A DNA stretch of 64,000 nucleotides from Runella sp. SP2 (GCF_003711225.1 NZ_CP031030.1:6127501-6191500); one strand, 5' to 3'. Positions 42,601 through 52,115 are shown, counted from the first letter of the stretch. Made by a program: numbers and translations. Notes: generated by a model from the letters alone, not told the origin.

Positions 42601-44612
42601 GCCGCTTTTGGCACAAAAGTGATATTGTCAATTTTATTCAAATCGACAAAAAACTTGTCGTAGTTAAACATCAAATCGCGGCCATTGAAGCGGAAGTTGG
42701 CCGAAACCAACAGACCATTCATGCGAAAATCGCGGTTTTTGAGGACTTTGATTTCTTTGTCTGAAGGCGAAGCGACGATTTTAAGGGAGTCGCTAATGGT
42801 AAATTTATCAACTCCTCTAATGGTCAACACATTGTCTTTGAGGTCGATGCTGGCGTTAGCGACGTCGTTGTTGGCAGGATACAACGACGAGACTTTGAAG
42901 TTATCAAAATCGGTTTGTTTGTTGTTGGCCATCACGTACAAAGCTCCTTTATTGGTAAAGCGGAAAAGACCATTTTTAGGATCGATGGACAAAAAGCCGT
43001 CGTAGTACAGTTGCATAAAAGCCGAGCGTACGGCGTTCATGTCGCGTTTGAAAAACTGGGCAACTTCTTCGGGTGCAAAGCTGGTTACTTTTTGTTTGGT
43101 AACGTAGTTTGATGCCATTTGCAGCGGGTGAAAACCCGACTGCTCGTTCATGGCGCGGAAGCGTTCGGGTTTGAAATAGCTAAACGATTCGAACGAAATG
43201 GGAACGACGTTTTTACCCGAAATACGCAAAAACTCAATTTGATTTTTGGGGAAATTCCAGCGAAGCATTTCCGCGTCGATGTACATTTTGTGGTACGAGT
43301 CGGAATAAGGCGTATAGTGAAAGCCTGATTTGACCGAAGCGGGTTGTGTTTTGACTGTCCCTGCGGCTTCGCTGTACGAAAGTTGAACGCCAGGGTGATA
43401 CAGCGAATCAGTTCCTATATAGCTCGTGAATGTCGCAATGGGAGAAGTAATGAGGGAATCGGTGATGTCGAAATGGCTGCTGCTCGATTTGAACGCCAAT
43501 TTTCCGTTGTAATTGACCATTACCGTAGAGGGCGATTGGCTCAAAGACGCACTGGTCATTTTTTGCCCTATCAGCGAAATTCCCCCTTGGTACATGATAT
43601 TTTTGCTTAATCCCTTGATTTGGGCGTCGTTGCGGTACGAAATAAAACGAGGATAGGGCGAAGGTTGGCCTTTGGTGCGTCGTTTACTTTCGTATTCAAA
43701 TACCCCTTCGACAGGAGCGTTGAGCTTGGCACCGTACTGGAGTTTGGCATCGTCGGTCACGAGTTTAGGAAGTCCTACATTAAAGCTGTAGGCACTCAGG
43801 TTGACAAAAATATCGGGTGTGCCTGCTGTTTCCCAAGTTACTTTTCCACCCATACCTACCCAGTTTCCTTCACGAATGGCCAATTTCCCGCTCGTTTGCA
43901 GAATAGGCACTGAATCGTTAGCGGTGAGCATAACGAGGTTGGTGTTCTTGAACTCAATAATGGCACCTGAAACGTCAGGTAGAGGCTTTTTCTCGTAAGC
44001 AGGCAGCAGGGTGACGGCGTTTGAAGTATCGGTTACGGCTCCCCAGCCATCGTTGGCTGCACTATTTTTGGCCGATTCTACGGTCTTGATAAGCTCAGAA
44101 TTGACGTCACTAAAACGGAAACTAAACGTTCCTTCGAGCGCATAAAGTCGGTTGAAGTTCGAGGTATAAATCAGGCGATTTTCAAACAAGTTGCGGGCTG
44201 TCTCAAAATACTTTAAAGTCGCTTTGGTGTCGTAGGCTTCTAAGGTTTGGGTGGTGGTGGTTAGGTAGCCATCTACTTCGTTAGGATTGGCGTGTGTTCC
44301 ATTGAAAGCCGCGTAAAGACTGTTGAAAAACTGCTCAAAATGAGGTGTGGTAGGTTTGTATCCTTTCGCTACCATGCGTTTGGTGAGGGTAACGATACTT
44401 TTTTGGTGCGCCTGCGTCAAACGACTGTCCAACCAAAGGGTTTCGAGGTTTTTGGCGGCTTTGAGATAGGTAGGATTGCCACTTGCAGCCATCATTTTCT
44501 GCACGTCGGCTATAAACTGCGCAGGGTCGTCAGAAAGTTTGACGACTTGAGCGTGAAGAACCAACCCTGTAAGCCATAAAAAAACGATGAAGTAGGGCGT
44601 AAAACGTTTCAT
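39636..44612 (-). CDS. Giant secreted protein of unknown function with low-complexity C-terminus
   Basis: The ATG at 44612 gives 1658 residues, with a signal peptide cut after LHAQ (about residue 22). No enzymatic motif is recognised. The middle consists of long, beta-strand-rich repeats of TxxTGx-like character (for example ITSPIATFTSYIGTDSLYHPG; NFNSNGIFPTFQAELRSMPDN), suggesting a beta-solenoid or repetitive barrel/translocator. The last about 130 residues are a low-complexity tail of Ala, Lys, Pro, Thr and Glu, possibly membrane- or peptidoglycan-associated. It is the longest gene in the window, transcribed alone, and must be costly, hinting at an important envelope or gliding-type role in this lineage. 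Function unknown. Confidence 0.75.
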   Translation of the reverse strand: MKRFTPYFIVFLWLTGLVLHAQVVKLSDDPAQFIADVQKMMAASGNPTYLKAAKNLETLWLDSRLTQAHQKSIVTLTKRMVAKGYKPTTPHFEQFFNSLYAAFNGTHANPNEVDGYLTTTTQTLEAYDTKATLKYFETARNLFENRLIYTSNFNRLYALEGTFSFRFSDVNSELIKTVESAKNSAANDGWGAVTDTSNAVTLLPAYEKKPLPDVSGAIIEFKNTNLVMLTANDSVPILQTSGKLAIREGNWVGMGGKVTWETAGTPDIFVNLSAYSFNVGLPKLVTDDAKLQYGAKLNAPVEGVFEYESKRRTKGQPSPYPRFISYRNDAQIKGLSKNIMYQGGISLIGQKMTSASLSQSPSTVMVNYNGKLAFKSSSSHFDITDSLITSPIATFTSYIGTDSLYHPGVQLSYSEAAGTVKTQPASVKSGFHYTPYSDSYHKMYIDAEMLRWNFPKNQIEFLRISGKNVVPISFESFSYFKPERFRAMNEQSGFHPLQMASNYVTKQKVTSFAPEEVAQFFKRDMNAVRSAFMQLYYDGFLSIDPKNGLFRFTNKGALYVMANNKQTDFDNFKVSSLYPANNDVANASIDLKDNVLTIRGVDKFTISDSLKIVASPSDKEIKVLKNRDFRMNGLLVSANFRFNGRDLMFNYDKFFVDLNKIDNITFVPKAAYDKGSNTEVGGDIVYEKSGRIYLNDPTNKSGGRKNSIFPRLHVPEGMTVYFDQPDRGNFKYDRKVFFKIPSLDYDSLGLQDIVFIGTFNSNGIFPTFQAELRSMPDNSLGFNYTPPATGYKVYGTNTVVKFTKELVMDNKGLRSQGEITHLSARIPTESLLFMSDSLIANGAQAEVKEATIGKAYFPRVDLRNFTLRWTPKADSMSLTTKGNTFNFYNGTTKLDGRIVLRSTGLYGKGLLRRDDSELTSQDIKFNKEGFFAGESQYKIISATNATRPVLLGSNVDVDFNLVKGLVGISTSKNTLENPLMEFPFASYQTSINRAQWNINAKTIAMKGDVATSTFTSTAPEQAGLTFNGSSALYEIEKMTLNIGGVPFIKSADAKVLPDKGLVVIHRNGEMTPFKNARLVLDTLNEYHRLKNGNIKIESRTKFTGDATYLYATVTNDTIPVKMGNFGLRQGVAVSSGSNRTAPSKEKTSYTVAKAEIVELDNFVAAPRLQYKGAMTMLAPEPNLQFDGYVKPILKKRPDLVASWIPFKETPTKDVALKVTPGLKNEADMPISVGLHYRAGTDGLYPTFLSGKEARNDQVIFEAYGLLRFDDKLKAFRVTPEAKTADELVDEENAYTFNDTKGTISYSGKMSLISDRSTKEAEQLFMVSGGAQANIDSSTYRFNTLMSLNFPANREIITKAAENLVQTNLDEQNSDPAEPSIERLGNKLAALIGRKATDGYISRSAAAYKPLFDASPKFNSTLVLSNVNLRWSAPQNAFYSVGKIGVSNLGNTDINAELEGMVEIRKNARGDEVSIYIEASEDVWYYFDWQQDKLAMVSSVQEINDLISVKSKDKKDGSILPIGFEERDLFVDRFTAYYRPKVKKPLANTKAPAKGAPAKTTAPSTAPKSAPAAAQKATTTTPAEETEAEEEEVKVADKNTKPAAKDAKATTDPKAKDTKTAAKTTATDPKAKPGAKVAQTPPAKTPTKKKEKEEEKEGF

Positions 44613-44708
44613 AGTATCTGCGGAATTTGTCGAAACCAAAACTAGGTATAGAACTATTAATATACCTATTTAACTCAATTTAATTCAAAATTATTTCAAT
44701 AAAGCGCT

Positions 44709-45983
44709 ATGTCCGAAGATTTTCTGTACTTCTTGTGGCAGTTTCAGTATTTTGACGCTGCTCACCTCACCACCACGGCGGGAGAATCGCTCCAAGTACT
44801 GGCCATTGGACAACGAAACGCCAATGCTGGCCCCGATTTTATCAATGGGCGCGTCATAGTAGAAAATATCGAATGGGCAGGAAGTATCGAAATGCACTTG
44901 CGAAGCTCAGACTGGCACCGACATGCCCATACCACCGACCGTGCCTACGAGAGTGTTGTTTTGCACGTGGTTTGGGAAAACGATGCGGATATTTGTCGGC
45001 ACGATGGCACGGTGGTTCCTACCTTGGCTTTGAAAGACATTACCTCTCCCAAACTGTTGCACAAATATCACCTACTAATAGAAAGCAAAGAAACGATTCC
45101 TTGTGAAAACCAATTGGACGTTGTTTCAAGCTTGCAGAAACGCATGATGCTCGACCGCGCGGCTACGCAGCGTCTTGAGCGTAAAGCACAGGGCGTATTG
45201 GAATTGTTGACCCAAAACCACCAAGACTGGGAAGAAACGACGTATCAATTGTTAGCCCAAAATTTCGGTTTTAAAGTCAATGCTGAACCGATGCTTCGGC
45301 TGGCGCAGGGATTGCCCCTGAAAATCCTTCACAAACACCGCGATAACCTTTTTCAATTAGAAGCCCTACTGTTTGGGCAGTCAGGATTATTGACACCCGC
45401 AGACGAATACGCACTGTCTTTGCAAAAAGAATACACGTTTTTAGCAGCGAAATACAGTTTAAAGTCCACCCAACTGCAGGCCCACGAATGGAAGTTTTTG
45501 CGGTTGCGTCCCGCTAATTTTCCCACGGTTCGGTTGGCGCAGTTGGCGGCGTTTATTCAGCAACAACCCAGCCTATTTTCGCTCTTTATTCACGGGGAAA
45601 ATGTCAAAAAATTGGAGGCTGTACTCCGCGTCAAGCAGTCGGACTATTGGCAGACACATTATCACTTTCAAAAAACAATGGCAGCGAAAGTAGCTACCTT
45701 AGGAAAAGCATCGGTCGAAAATATTGTCGTCAATACGGTCGTTCCTTTATTAGCAGCTTATGCGGAAGCAAAAGATAATCTAGATTTTATGAGCAAAGCA
45801 ACCGAATTATTGGAACAACTTCCTGCCGAAACAAACCACCTCACCGATAGGTGGCATCAGATGGGGGTAGAATCAAAAACAGCCTTTGATTCCCAAGCTA
45901 TTATCGAACTCTATACCCATTTTTGTGTAAAAAAGGGATGTTTACAGTGTGCTATTGGTACATCGTTGCTGAAATCTCCCTGA
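44709..45983 (+). CDS. DUF2851 family protein
   Basis: The 424-residue protein has the DUF2851 opening EDFLYFLWQFQYFDAAHLTTTAGESLQVL, then GQRNANAGPDFINGRVIVENIEWAGSIEMHLRSSDWHRHAH and YESVVLHVVWENDADICRHDG, which are the conserved acidic/His motifs (E-x-H...S-D-W) of the family. A long helical second half follows. It has no signal peptide, so it is cytoplasmic. The function is unknown, but the family is near-universal in Cytophagales and relatives. Divergent from the giant secreted protein. Confidence 0.85.
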   Translation: MSEDFLYFLWQFQYFDAAHLTTTAGESLQVLAIGQRNANAGPDFINGRVIVENIEWAGSIEMHLRSSDWHRHAHTTDRAYESVVLHVVWENDADICRHDGTVVPTLALKDITSPKLLHKYHLLIESKETIPCENQLDVVSSLQKRMMLDRAATQRLERKAQGVLELLTQNHQDWEETTYQLLAQNFGFKVNAEPMLRLAQGLPLKILHKHRDNLFQLEALLFGQSGLLTPADEYALSLQKEYTFLAAKYSLKSTQLQAHEWKFLRLRPANFPTVRLAQLAAFIQQQPSLFSLFIHGENVKKLEAVLRVKQSDYWQTHYHFQKTMAAKVATLGKASVENIVVNTVVPLLAAYAEAKDNLDFMSKATELLEQLPAETNHLTDRWHQMGVESKTAFDSQAIIELYTHFCVKKGCLQCAIGTSLLKSP

Positions 45984-46026
45984 CCGTTAGATAAATAGTT
46001 CCATTCTTTTTAAACCAAACACTTAC

Positions 46027-46034
46027 TATTTTTG
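46027..46034 (+). promoter_or_regulatory. Candidate -7 box of the M28 peptidase gene
   Basis: TATTTTTG matches TAnnTTTG 34 bp before the ATG at 46069, a normal leader length. No good -33 TTTG is seen upstream, so the call is tentative. Confidence 0.35.
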
Positions 46035-46068
46035 TATTGTTTAAAGTTGTAAAACTATACAAGCCCCC

Positions 46069-47535
46069 ATGTATCGCCACCTTTTTCCTTCCTTTTTGGT
46101 CAGTGCGAGTTTTTGCGTAATTGTTGCATTTCGAGACAACAGCGAATTTGTCTCGGCTTTTCAAAAAATTAACAATGAAACCCTGAAAAATAGCCAAGCG
46201 TACGAAACCCTCGGCGATGCTACTTCGACCATCGGACATCGTCTGACGGGAAGCCCGAACGGAGCCAAGGCAGAGCAGTATGCCTTCAATCTTCTCAAAA
46301 AGTATGGCTACACAGATGTCAAATTTCAATCGTTTGAGGTAGAGTCGTGGATGCGTGATACCGTGACGTTGGATGTAGTGCCCAACAAAAGTGATAATTT
46401 CAGGACAGTGCCCGTGGTGGCGTTGGCGCATTCGCCCGTGCGTGCCAAAGTTAGCGGTGCAATAGTGGACGTGGGTAATGGCTTGGAAGAAGATTTTGAA
46501 GCGGTCAAAGATATTATTAAAGGTAAAGTAGCGCTAGTAAATATCGGATTGGTTAACGGAAAAGCTGGGCAGAAAAACCTCCACCGCTCCGAAAAAACGG
46601 CTTTGGCCATCAGATACGGCGCAAATGCGATTATCACCGTCAACCAAGTGGTAGGGAATGTGCTTTTGACAGGAACGGCCTCGGTGACAGGGGCGTTGAT
46701 TGGTATTCCTGCCGTGAATATCTCGCGCGAAAGTGGTGAAGAAATTCGGAGTTGGATGAAGGTGGACAACGACCTCCATGCTATTATTGACATGACCAAC
46801 GTGAGTAAAAAAATAAAAGCACGGAATGTCATTGCTACCCTTCCAGGCAAAAGCGACGACCGAATTGTGATTGGGGGGCACCTTGATTCGTGGGATTTGG
46901 CAACGGGCGCAGCCGATAACGGCCTAGGTTCATTCACTGTCATGGATATTGCCCGAACGTTTAAAGCCTTAAAAATTAAGCCTAAACGAACGATTGACTT
47001 CGTATTGTTTATGGGAGAAGAGCAAGGTTTGCTTGGTTCGCGGCAAATGGTGAAAGAATTGGCCAAGACCAAACAGCTTGAGAAGGTCAAGTTTATGATG
47101 AACCTCGACATGACCAACAACGTGTTTGGAATGAGCGTGGGAGGGCGCGACGAACTGATTCCGTTTTTCCAAGCGGTGGGGGAACAAATCAAAAAAGTGG
47201 ACGATACCTACTCAAACATCGTTAGCAGCCGCGCAGGGCTCCATTCAGACCACCAACCGTTTATGTTGGAAGGCATTCCGACGGGAGCACCTGCGGGACG
47301 TCTCGGCGCTAATGTTTATGGCTGCTATCACGCTGACTGTGATAAATTTGATTTAATCAATCGCAGTGAAATGGTCAATGGCGTTCGTTTTTCGGCCATG
47401 CTGCTTTATGCTTTGGCCAATGCCAACGATTTGCCTGCCCAAAAACTAGATACTTACAAAACCCGCGATTTAATGGTTGCGCAAGGGCTCAAAAAAGAGT
47501 TGATTCTCGGCAAAGACTGGAAATGGACGGATTGA
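46069..47535 (+). CDS. Secreted M28-family zinc carboxypeptidase/aminopeptidase with PA insert
   Basis: The 488-residue protein has a hydrophobic N-terminus (about 4-20), a PA-type domain at about 120-245 and the M28 catalytic domain: His271 and Asp273 in GGHLDSWD, Asp283 in AADNGLG, Glu317-Glu318 in FMGEEQG, Asp347 in MNLDMTN, and a His in NVYGCYHADCDKF (about 427). The pattern matches the carboxypeptidase Q-like group. It hydrolyses dipeptides or removes terminal residues outside the cytoplasm. It is monocistronic, behind a possible TAnnTTTG box; a repeat array follows. Confidence 0.9.
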   Translation: MYRHLFPSFLVSASFCVIVAFRDNSEFVSAFQKINNETLKNSQAYETLGDATSTIGHRLTGSPNGAKAEQYAFNLLKKYGYTDVKFQSFEVESWMRDTVTLDVVPNKSDNFRTVPVVALAHSPVRAKVSGAIVDVGNGLEEDFEAVKDIIKGKVALVNIGLVNGKAGQKNLHRSEKTALAIRYGANAIITVNQVVGNVLLTGTASVTGALIGIPAVNISRESGEEIRSWMKVDNDLHAIIDMTNVSKKIKARNVIATLPGKSDDRIVIGGHLDSWDLATGAADNGLGSFTVMDIARTFKALKIKPKRTIDFVLFMGEEQGLLGSRQMVKELAKTKQLEKVKFMMNLDMTNNVFGMSVGGRDELIPFFQAVGEQIKKVDDTYSNIVSSRAGLHSDHQPFMLEGIPTGAPAGRLGANVYGCYHADCDKFDLINRSEMVNGVRFSAMLLYALANANDLPAQKLDTYKTRDLMVAQGLKKELILGKDWKWTD

Positions 47536-47547
47536 TAAGTGTGCCAA

Positions 47548-47735
47548 GGGTTGCTCACGTCGTGCTAAGGGTTGCTCACAACCCGCCCGATAATGAACAA
47601 AGGGCAAGAAGCAAAAGGCAAATGCCGTGCTAAGGGTTGCTCACGTCGTGCAAAGGGTTGCTCACAACCCGCCCGATAACGAATAAAGGGCAAGAAGCAA
47701 AAGGCAAATGCTGTGCTAAGGGTTGCTTACAACCC
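47548..47735 (+). repeat. GGGTTGCTCAC composite tandem array, 86-bp period
   Basis: GGGTTGCTCAC words start at 47548, 47569, 47634, 47655 and 47720 (the last as GGGTTGCTTAC), spaced 21, 65, 21, 65. Thus an 86-bp compound unit consists of one half site ending in ACGTCGTG and one full palindrome GGGTTGCTCACAACCC, joined by a CCCGATAAYGAAYAAAGGG-CAAGAAGCAAAAGGCAAATG spacer. It is the same family as the 69-bp array at 6636-6927 with a different spacer. Confidence 0.85.
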
Positions 47736-47762
47736 GCCCGATAACCCCAAACAGGAAACACA

Positions 47763-48398
47763 TTACTCGGCATTAGAGCGAGCCAATACCCAAAAGACTC
47801 CGTACGTGGACAACATCACAAAGGAAAATGCCAGCGTGAGTTGTAGCGCTACGGGGTTTTGTAGTAAATTATTCCCAATATACCGAACCAACGATAATGG
47901 ATGGGTAGCCACGTGCCAGCTATTCCAACGACCAAACCTTCCCAAATAGATTCCATAACTTGCGACTATTAAACTCCCCCCAATTAGCAGCCAACTTGTG
48001 ATTCGGCTGTAGTAATCCTCCAAAAGTGCATGGATTTTTAGGACAGAATAAAAACCCGTGAACAGCCCTGCCAACGCAAACGAAAAACTCATTAAAGCAT
48101 CGTACCAAATCAAATGGTCGGGGGAAGCCCTCAGGTGAATTAGGTCGGTGATGAGGTAAGGAGCATTGGGAAAAAACAACAACCAAGCTGCTGCTCCCAA
48201 GAGTACTCCCCGTTGGTGGACAAAACGGTGCTGAGCTAAATCTTCTACAATACAAGCAATTCCGAACGGAACCCAAGCCAGAAAAAGATTCCAAGTAAGG
48301 AAAATTCCTCCAAAATTTTCGGTAAACGTAACGCGACCACAAAGCAAAATGATGCTTATGAGCGACACCGCAGCGAGTAGATGGTTTTTGTTTTTCAT
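47763..48398 (-). CDS. DUF1361 membrane protein
   Basis: The 211-residue protein has about six membrane helices and the family motif WLLFFPNAPYLITDLIHL (about 72-89), which is the DUF1361 signature (FPNAPY..TDL.H). A further helix contains GSLIVASYGIYLGRFGRWNSW (about 142-162). No function is established; members are predicted inner-membrane proteins. It is transcribed towards the repeat array that follows the convergent M28 peptidase. Confidence 0.82.
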   Translation of the reverse strand: MKNKNHLLAAVSLISIILLCGRVTFTENFGGIFLTWNLFLAWVPFGIACIVEDLAQHRFVHQRGVLLGAAAWLLFFPNAPYLITDLIHLRASPDHLIWYDALMSFSFALAGLFTGFYSVLKIHALLEDYYSRITSWLLIGGSLIVASYGIYLGRFGRWNSWHVATHPLSLVRYIGNNLLQNPVALQLTLAFSFVMLSTYGVFWVLARSNAE

Positions 48399-48807
48399 TT
48401 TTAAAAAAAAGAACTTTGAAATACAAAGTAAAATAAACCAATCAACTGTGTCAATAGGAAAGCCCTTTTTTATTTCGGTGAAAAGATGACTAAAGTCTTT
48501 TTTTTAGGATGGAGATGAATTGATATTTGTTTAGGGCAAGAAGAAGACAAAAAGCCATTATTGAAAAAGTACTAAAACAGAAATAGAAATTTAAGCTTTT
48601 TGTGAGAGAGTAAAACGAACAAAGAAAGGTTTTAATGGCTATTTTAATGGCAAAACGTCATTAAAGAGGGGGTTTTGGTAGCTAGATTTGGTGTTTTTGT
48701 AGATATACAAAATAACTTTAATCTAATTTTCATCTCGGCAGATAGTATCTTCTTTAGATTTACCCGCAGAAATATTTCTTAATCTAAACTAAAAAACAAG
48801 TAAAAGT
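48399..48807. other. Long intergenic region upstream of susC, no gene seen
   Basis: These 409 bp separate the divergent DUF1361 and susC genes and must hold both promoters. I found no convincing ORF or hairpin. TTTG at 48687-48690 and TAACTTTA at 48713-48720 are a loose match to the -33/-7 elements for susC, only suggestive. Confidence 0.4.
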
Positions 48808-51800
48808 ATGAAACAAAGGTTTACACTGCTGGCCGCAGTGGCGATGCTTTTTTGTGGCCTCACGTTGTTTGCCCAAGACCGTACAATCACGGGTAAAGTA
48901 ACCGCTGACGATGGTTCTGTTCTTCCTGGGGTAAACATTACGCTTCGTGGTTCTAACCGCGGTACAAACACAACAGCGGAAGGGACTTATCAAATTGCTG
49001 TCCCAAACAACGCTGTTTTGGTGTTCAGTTTCATTGGTTTTAAATCGCAAGAAGTTGCGGTAGGCGCACTGTCGGTAGTTAATGTAAAGCTGGTTGCTGA
49101 TGCTTCACAATTGCAAGAAGTAGTGGTAACGGCGCAAGGAATTCGTAAAAGCCAACGCGAAATCAATTACTCGTATGCAAAAGTAGCCAACGAAGACATC
49201 ACCCTTGGGCGTGCACCTCGTTTGGCACAAGCGCTTGCGGGTAAAGTAACAGGTTTGGCCGTTTATAACGTAAACAACAGCGTTGACCCTTCGGTGAAGG
49301 TGGTATTGCGTGGGTATCGGTCATTGACAGGTAATAACGAAGCGCTTGTGGTGGTTGATGGTATGCAAACAACCTCGACGGTATTGGCCCTTATCAATCC
49401 CAACGACATTGAGAGCGTAACAGTACTGAAAGGTGGTCAGGCGGCTACGCTTTATGGCTCGGCAGGTATCAACGGTGCGATTGTTATTTCAACCAAAAAA
49501 GGTGCAAAAGGAAAATTAAAAGTAAACTATACCAACAGTACTAACTTTGAAGAAATTAGCTTTTTACCACAGTTTCAAAATAAATACGGGTCAGGGTCAC
49601 ACTACGCGGCCTCTTTCGGGTCGGCAGGGTATTTGACCAGCCACACTGATCGTATGAAGCAAAACTGGCGCCCTTACGAAAACCAACAGTACGGAGATGC
49701 TTTTGATGGCTCGATGCGTATTCAAGGACGGGTGTTGGAAGATGGTTCAAAATTAGAAATTCCGTATGCTGCCCTTGACAATGTTCGTCGTAAGACCTTC
49801 GACAGGGGAGTGTCAATGAACAACCAAATCAACTTTGAAGGTGGTGATGAATCAACAACGTTCCGTTTGTCATTGGAAAATCAGAAAATTGCGGGGATTG
49901 TTCCTAAAGATAAAAGTGATAGAACGGGGATTCGTTTCGCGGCGTCGAAAGAGTACAAGCGTTTGACGGCGAGCTTCACGGCCAACTACACCCAAGCAAA
50001 GTATGATCGTACGTCTGCTGATTTCTATAACGACGTATTGAACCAACCTGCCAACTTGCCATTGTACGACTTGCGGGATTGGCAAAACAACAAATTTGCG
50101 AACCCTAACGGTTATTACAACGATTACTACAACAACCCTTATTTTAATAAGGACATCAACCGTAACAACTACAAAGATGCCAATATTTCAAGCAACATTG
50201 CTTTGGAATTTAGAGCAACTGATTGGTTGAGATTGGTAAACCGTTTGGGAGTGATGAACAACTCACGTACGGGTAAAAACTACACGAGCAAGTTCCTTTA
50301 TTCTGACTGGGCAAAAACAAAAGCATTTGTTCCTGCGCCTTGGGGTATCGATGATGTGGACGGAACGGGTATCTACCGTGCTATTTCTGACATCTTAGGA
50401 GGTGTGTCAGACTACTCAAGCACAGAAAACGTCATCAACAACGAATTCCAAGCACACGTAAACAAAGATTTTGGTGACTTCAAAAACAACTTGATTTTGG
50501 GGGGAAGCTTGTATCAACGTTACACAAAAGCGATTGCTATCAGTTCGTCATCTATTGTTGTGCCTGATGTGTATAACGTATCGAACCGTCAAGGTATCCT
50601 AGGGGGTGGTGAAGGAAACACCATGGAGCGTCGTTATGGATATTATGCCGACGTAACTTCTAACTATAAAAACTGGTTGATTCTTAATGCTTCTGGTCGT
50701 TACGATGCTACTTCACGTTTTTATAAGCCAACGCGCAACAAAAACTATTGGTCTTATTTATACTACGGAGCAGGTTTATCGTTCATCCCAACCGACGCCT
50801 TTCCAAGTTTGAAGAGCAATGTACTTAACTTCGCTAAAGTACGCATGAACTACAACAAAAATGCGAACGACAATATTCCTCTTTATGGATTGGACTTGAC
50901 GTATCCTAATGGTAGCGGTTTCCCATTCGGAAACACGGTAGGGTTGACCGTAGGTAACACACTTCCTGATGCCAACCTCAAACCTGAAATTGTATATTCT
51001 GGTGAGATTGGTGCTGAATTTCAGATGTTTAATAACCGCGTAAACTTAGAGTTCTCGGCCTACAGCCAAACTTCGAAGGGCCAAGTAATCACCGTACGTG
51101 TACCAAACACTACTGGTTTTAGCAACTTGCTTATCAACGTAGGTGAAACCAAAAACTGGGGATATGAGGGTGAATTTAAGTATCTTATCGCTCGTGGAAG
51201 CAAACTTAACTGGGATGTGAGCGTGAGATATTCTTACAACGACAACAAGGTAATTGACCTGTATCCTGGGATCAATGAATTCCAATATGGCGGATTCGCG
51301 TATGCCACAACCAACGTAATTAAGGGCGAGCGTTTTCCAATGCTTAAAACGAACGGATACACATACGCGCCAGATGGATCAGGATATGTGCTGGTAAACC
51401 CGACGACTGGCTATCCTATTCTTAACAGTACTTTGGCCAATAGAGGTGGTACTTTGCCACGCCACATTGCGGGTTTAGGTTCAAAAGTTAGCTACGGTAA
51501 CTTGACGTTTAACTTCAACTTTGAGTACCGTGGTGGAAACGTGATGTTTAGCGACTTAGGCCGTCAGATGACCTTTACAGGGGCAGGTAAGTGGACAGAG
51601 AACCGCGACCCACAAATGGTGCCAAACTCCGCAACGCTTAATGCCGATGGCAAAACAGTTACGCCAAATACCAACATCAACGTTCGCGAGTCAGAATATG
51701 GATATTGGGTGGACAATTACCGTTTGATTTCGGAAAACTTCGTCACTCCAGGTTGGTTTATCAAATTGAGAGATGTGAACCTTGCTTATACGCTACCAAC

Positions 51801-52050
51801 TAGCCTTATGGAGAAAACAAAGGTATTCTCACGGGCAGAAATCGCGTTCTTTGGACGTAACTTATTCACGATTGTTGATAAGAAAAACTACTACACCGAC
51901 CCTGAGTTCAGTAACGTAGCGACCAACAACTTTACAGGTACGATTTCTTCAGTTACTGCACCAAGTGCTGGTAACAACGTGGGTATCAACACGACTGGCC
52001 AAACGCCACCTGTTCGTCAGTATGGTGTAAGCCTTAACTTGACATTCTAA
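48808..52050 (+). CDS. SusC/RagA-family TonB-linked outer-membrane protein
   Basis: The 1080-residue protein has a signal peptide (to LFAQ), the CarboxypepD_reg-like domain (DRTITGKVTADDGSVLPGVNITLRG; GTNTTAEGTYQIAV), the TonB-box-like LQEVVVTAQG, a plug domain (DVTGLAVYNVNN-like, then GVDPSVKVVLRGYRSL and the ESVTVLKGGQAATLYGSAGINGAIVI motif) and a long beta barrel ending in YGVSLNLTF with C-terminal Phe. It imports glycans or other nutrients together with its SusD partner encoded 65 bp downstream. No glycoside hydrolase is adjacent, so the substrate is unknown. Confidence 0.95.
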   Translation: MKQRFTLLAAVAMLFCGLTLFAQDRTITGKVTADDGSVLPGVNITLRGSNRGTNTTAEGTYQIAVPNNAVLVFSFIGFKSQEVAVGALSVVNVKLVADASQLQEVVVTAQGIRKSQREINYSYAKVANEDITLGRAPRLAQALAGKVTGLAVYNVNNSVDPSVKVVLRGYRSLTGNNEALVVVDGMQTTSTVLALINPNDIESVTVLKGGQAATLYGSAGINGAIVISTKKGAKGKLKVNYTNSTNFEEISFLPQFQNKYGSGSHYAASFGSAGYLTSHTDRMKQNWRPYENQQYGDAFDGSMRIQGRVLEDGSKLEIPYAALDNVRRKTFDRGVSMNNQINFEGGDESTTFRLSLENQKIAGIVPKDKSDRTGIRFAASKEYKRLTASFTANYTQAKYDRTSADFYNDVLNQPANLPLYDLRDWQNNKFANPNGYYNDYYNNPYFNKDINRNNYKDANISSNIALEFRATDWLRLVNRLGVMNNSRTGKNYTSKFLYSDWAKTKAFVPAPWGIDDVDGTGIYRAISDILGGVSDYSSTENVINNEFQAHVNKDFGDFKNNLILGGSLYQRYTKAIAISSSSIVVPDVYNVSNRQGILGGGEGNTMERRYGYYADVTSNYKNWLILNASGRYDATSRFYKPTRNKNYWSYLYYGAGLSFIPTDAFPSLKSNVLNFAKVRMNYNKNANDNIPLYGLDLTYPNGSGFPFGNTVGLTVGNTLPDANLKPEIVYSGEIGAEFQMFNNRVNLEFSAYSQTSKGQVITVRVPNTTGFSNLLINVGETKNWGYEGEFKYLIARGSKLNWDVSVRYSYNDNKVIDLYPGINEFQYGGFAYATTNVIKGERFPMLKTNGYTYAPDGSGYVLVNPTTGYPILNSTLANRGGTLPRHIAGLGSKVSYGNLTFNFNFEYRGGNVMFSDLGRQMTFTGAGKWTENRDPQMVPNSATLNADGKTVTPNTNINVRESEYGYWVDNYRLISENFVTPGWFIKLRDVNLAYTLPTSLMEKTKVFSRAEIAFFGRNLFTIVDKKNYYTDPEFSNVATNNFTGTISSVTAPSAGNNVGINTTGQTPPVRQYGVSLNLTF

Positions 52051-52115
52051 GAGGAGAGCAGCAGACAGTTTCTGGATGTTTCTCAATTTTTTACAACCTT
52101 ATAAAGAAGTACACA

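Noticed and set aside
46326-47192. 288-residue antisense frame in the M28 peptidase gene
   Set aside because: Shadow of the real gene, whose zinc ligands are all present on the other strand.
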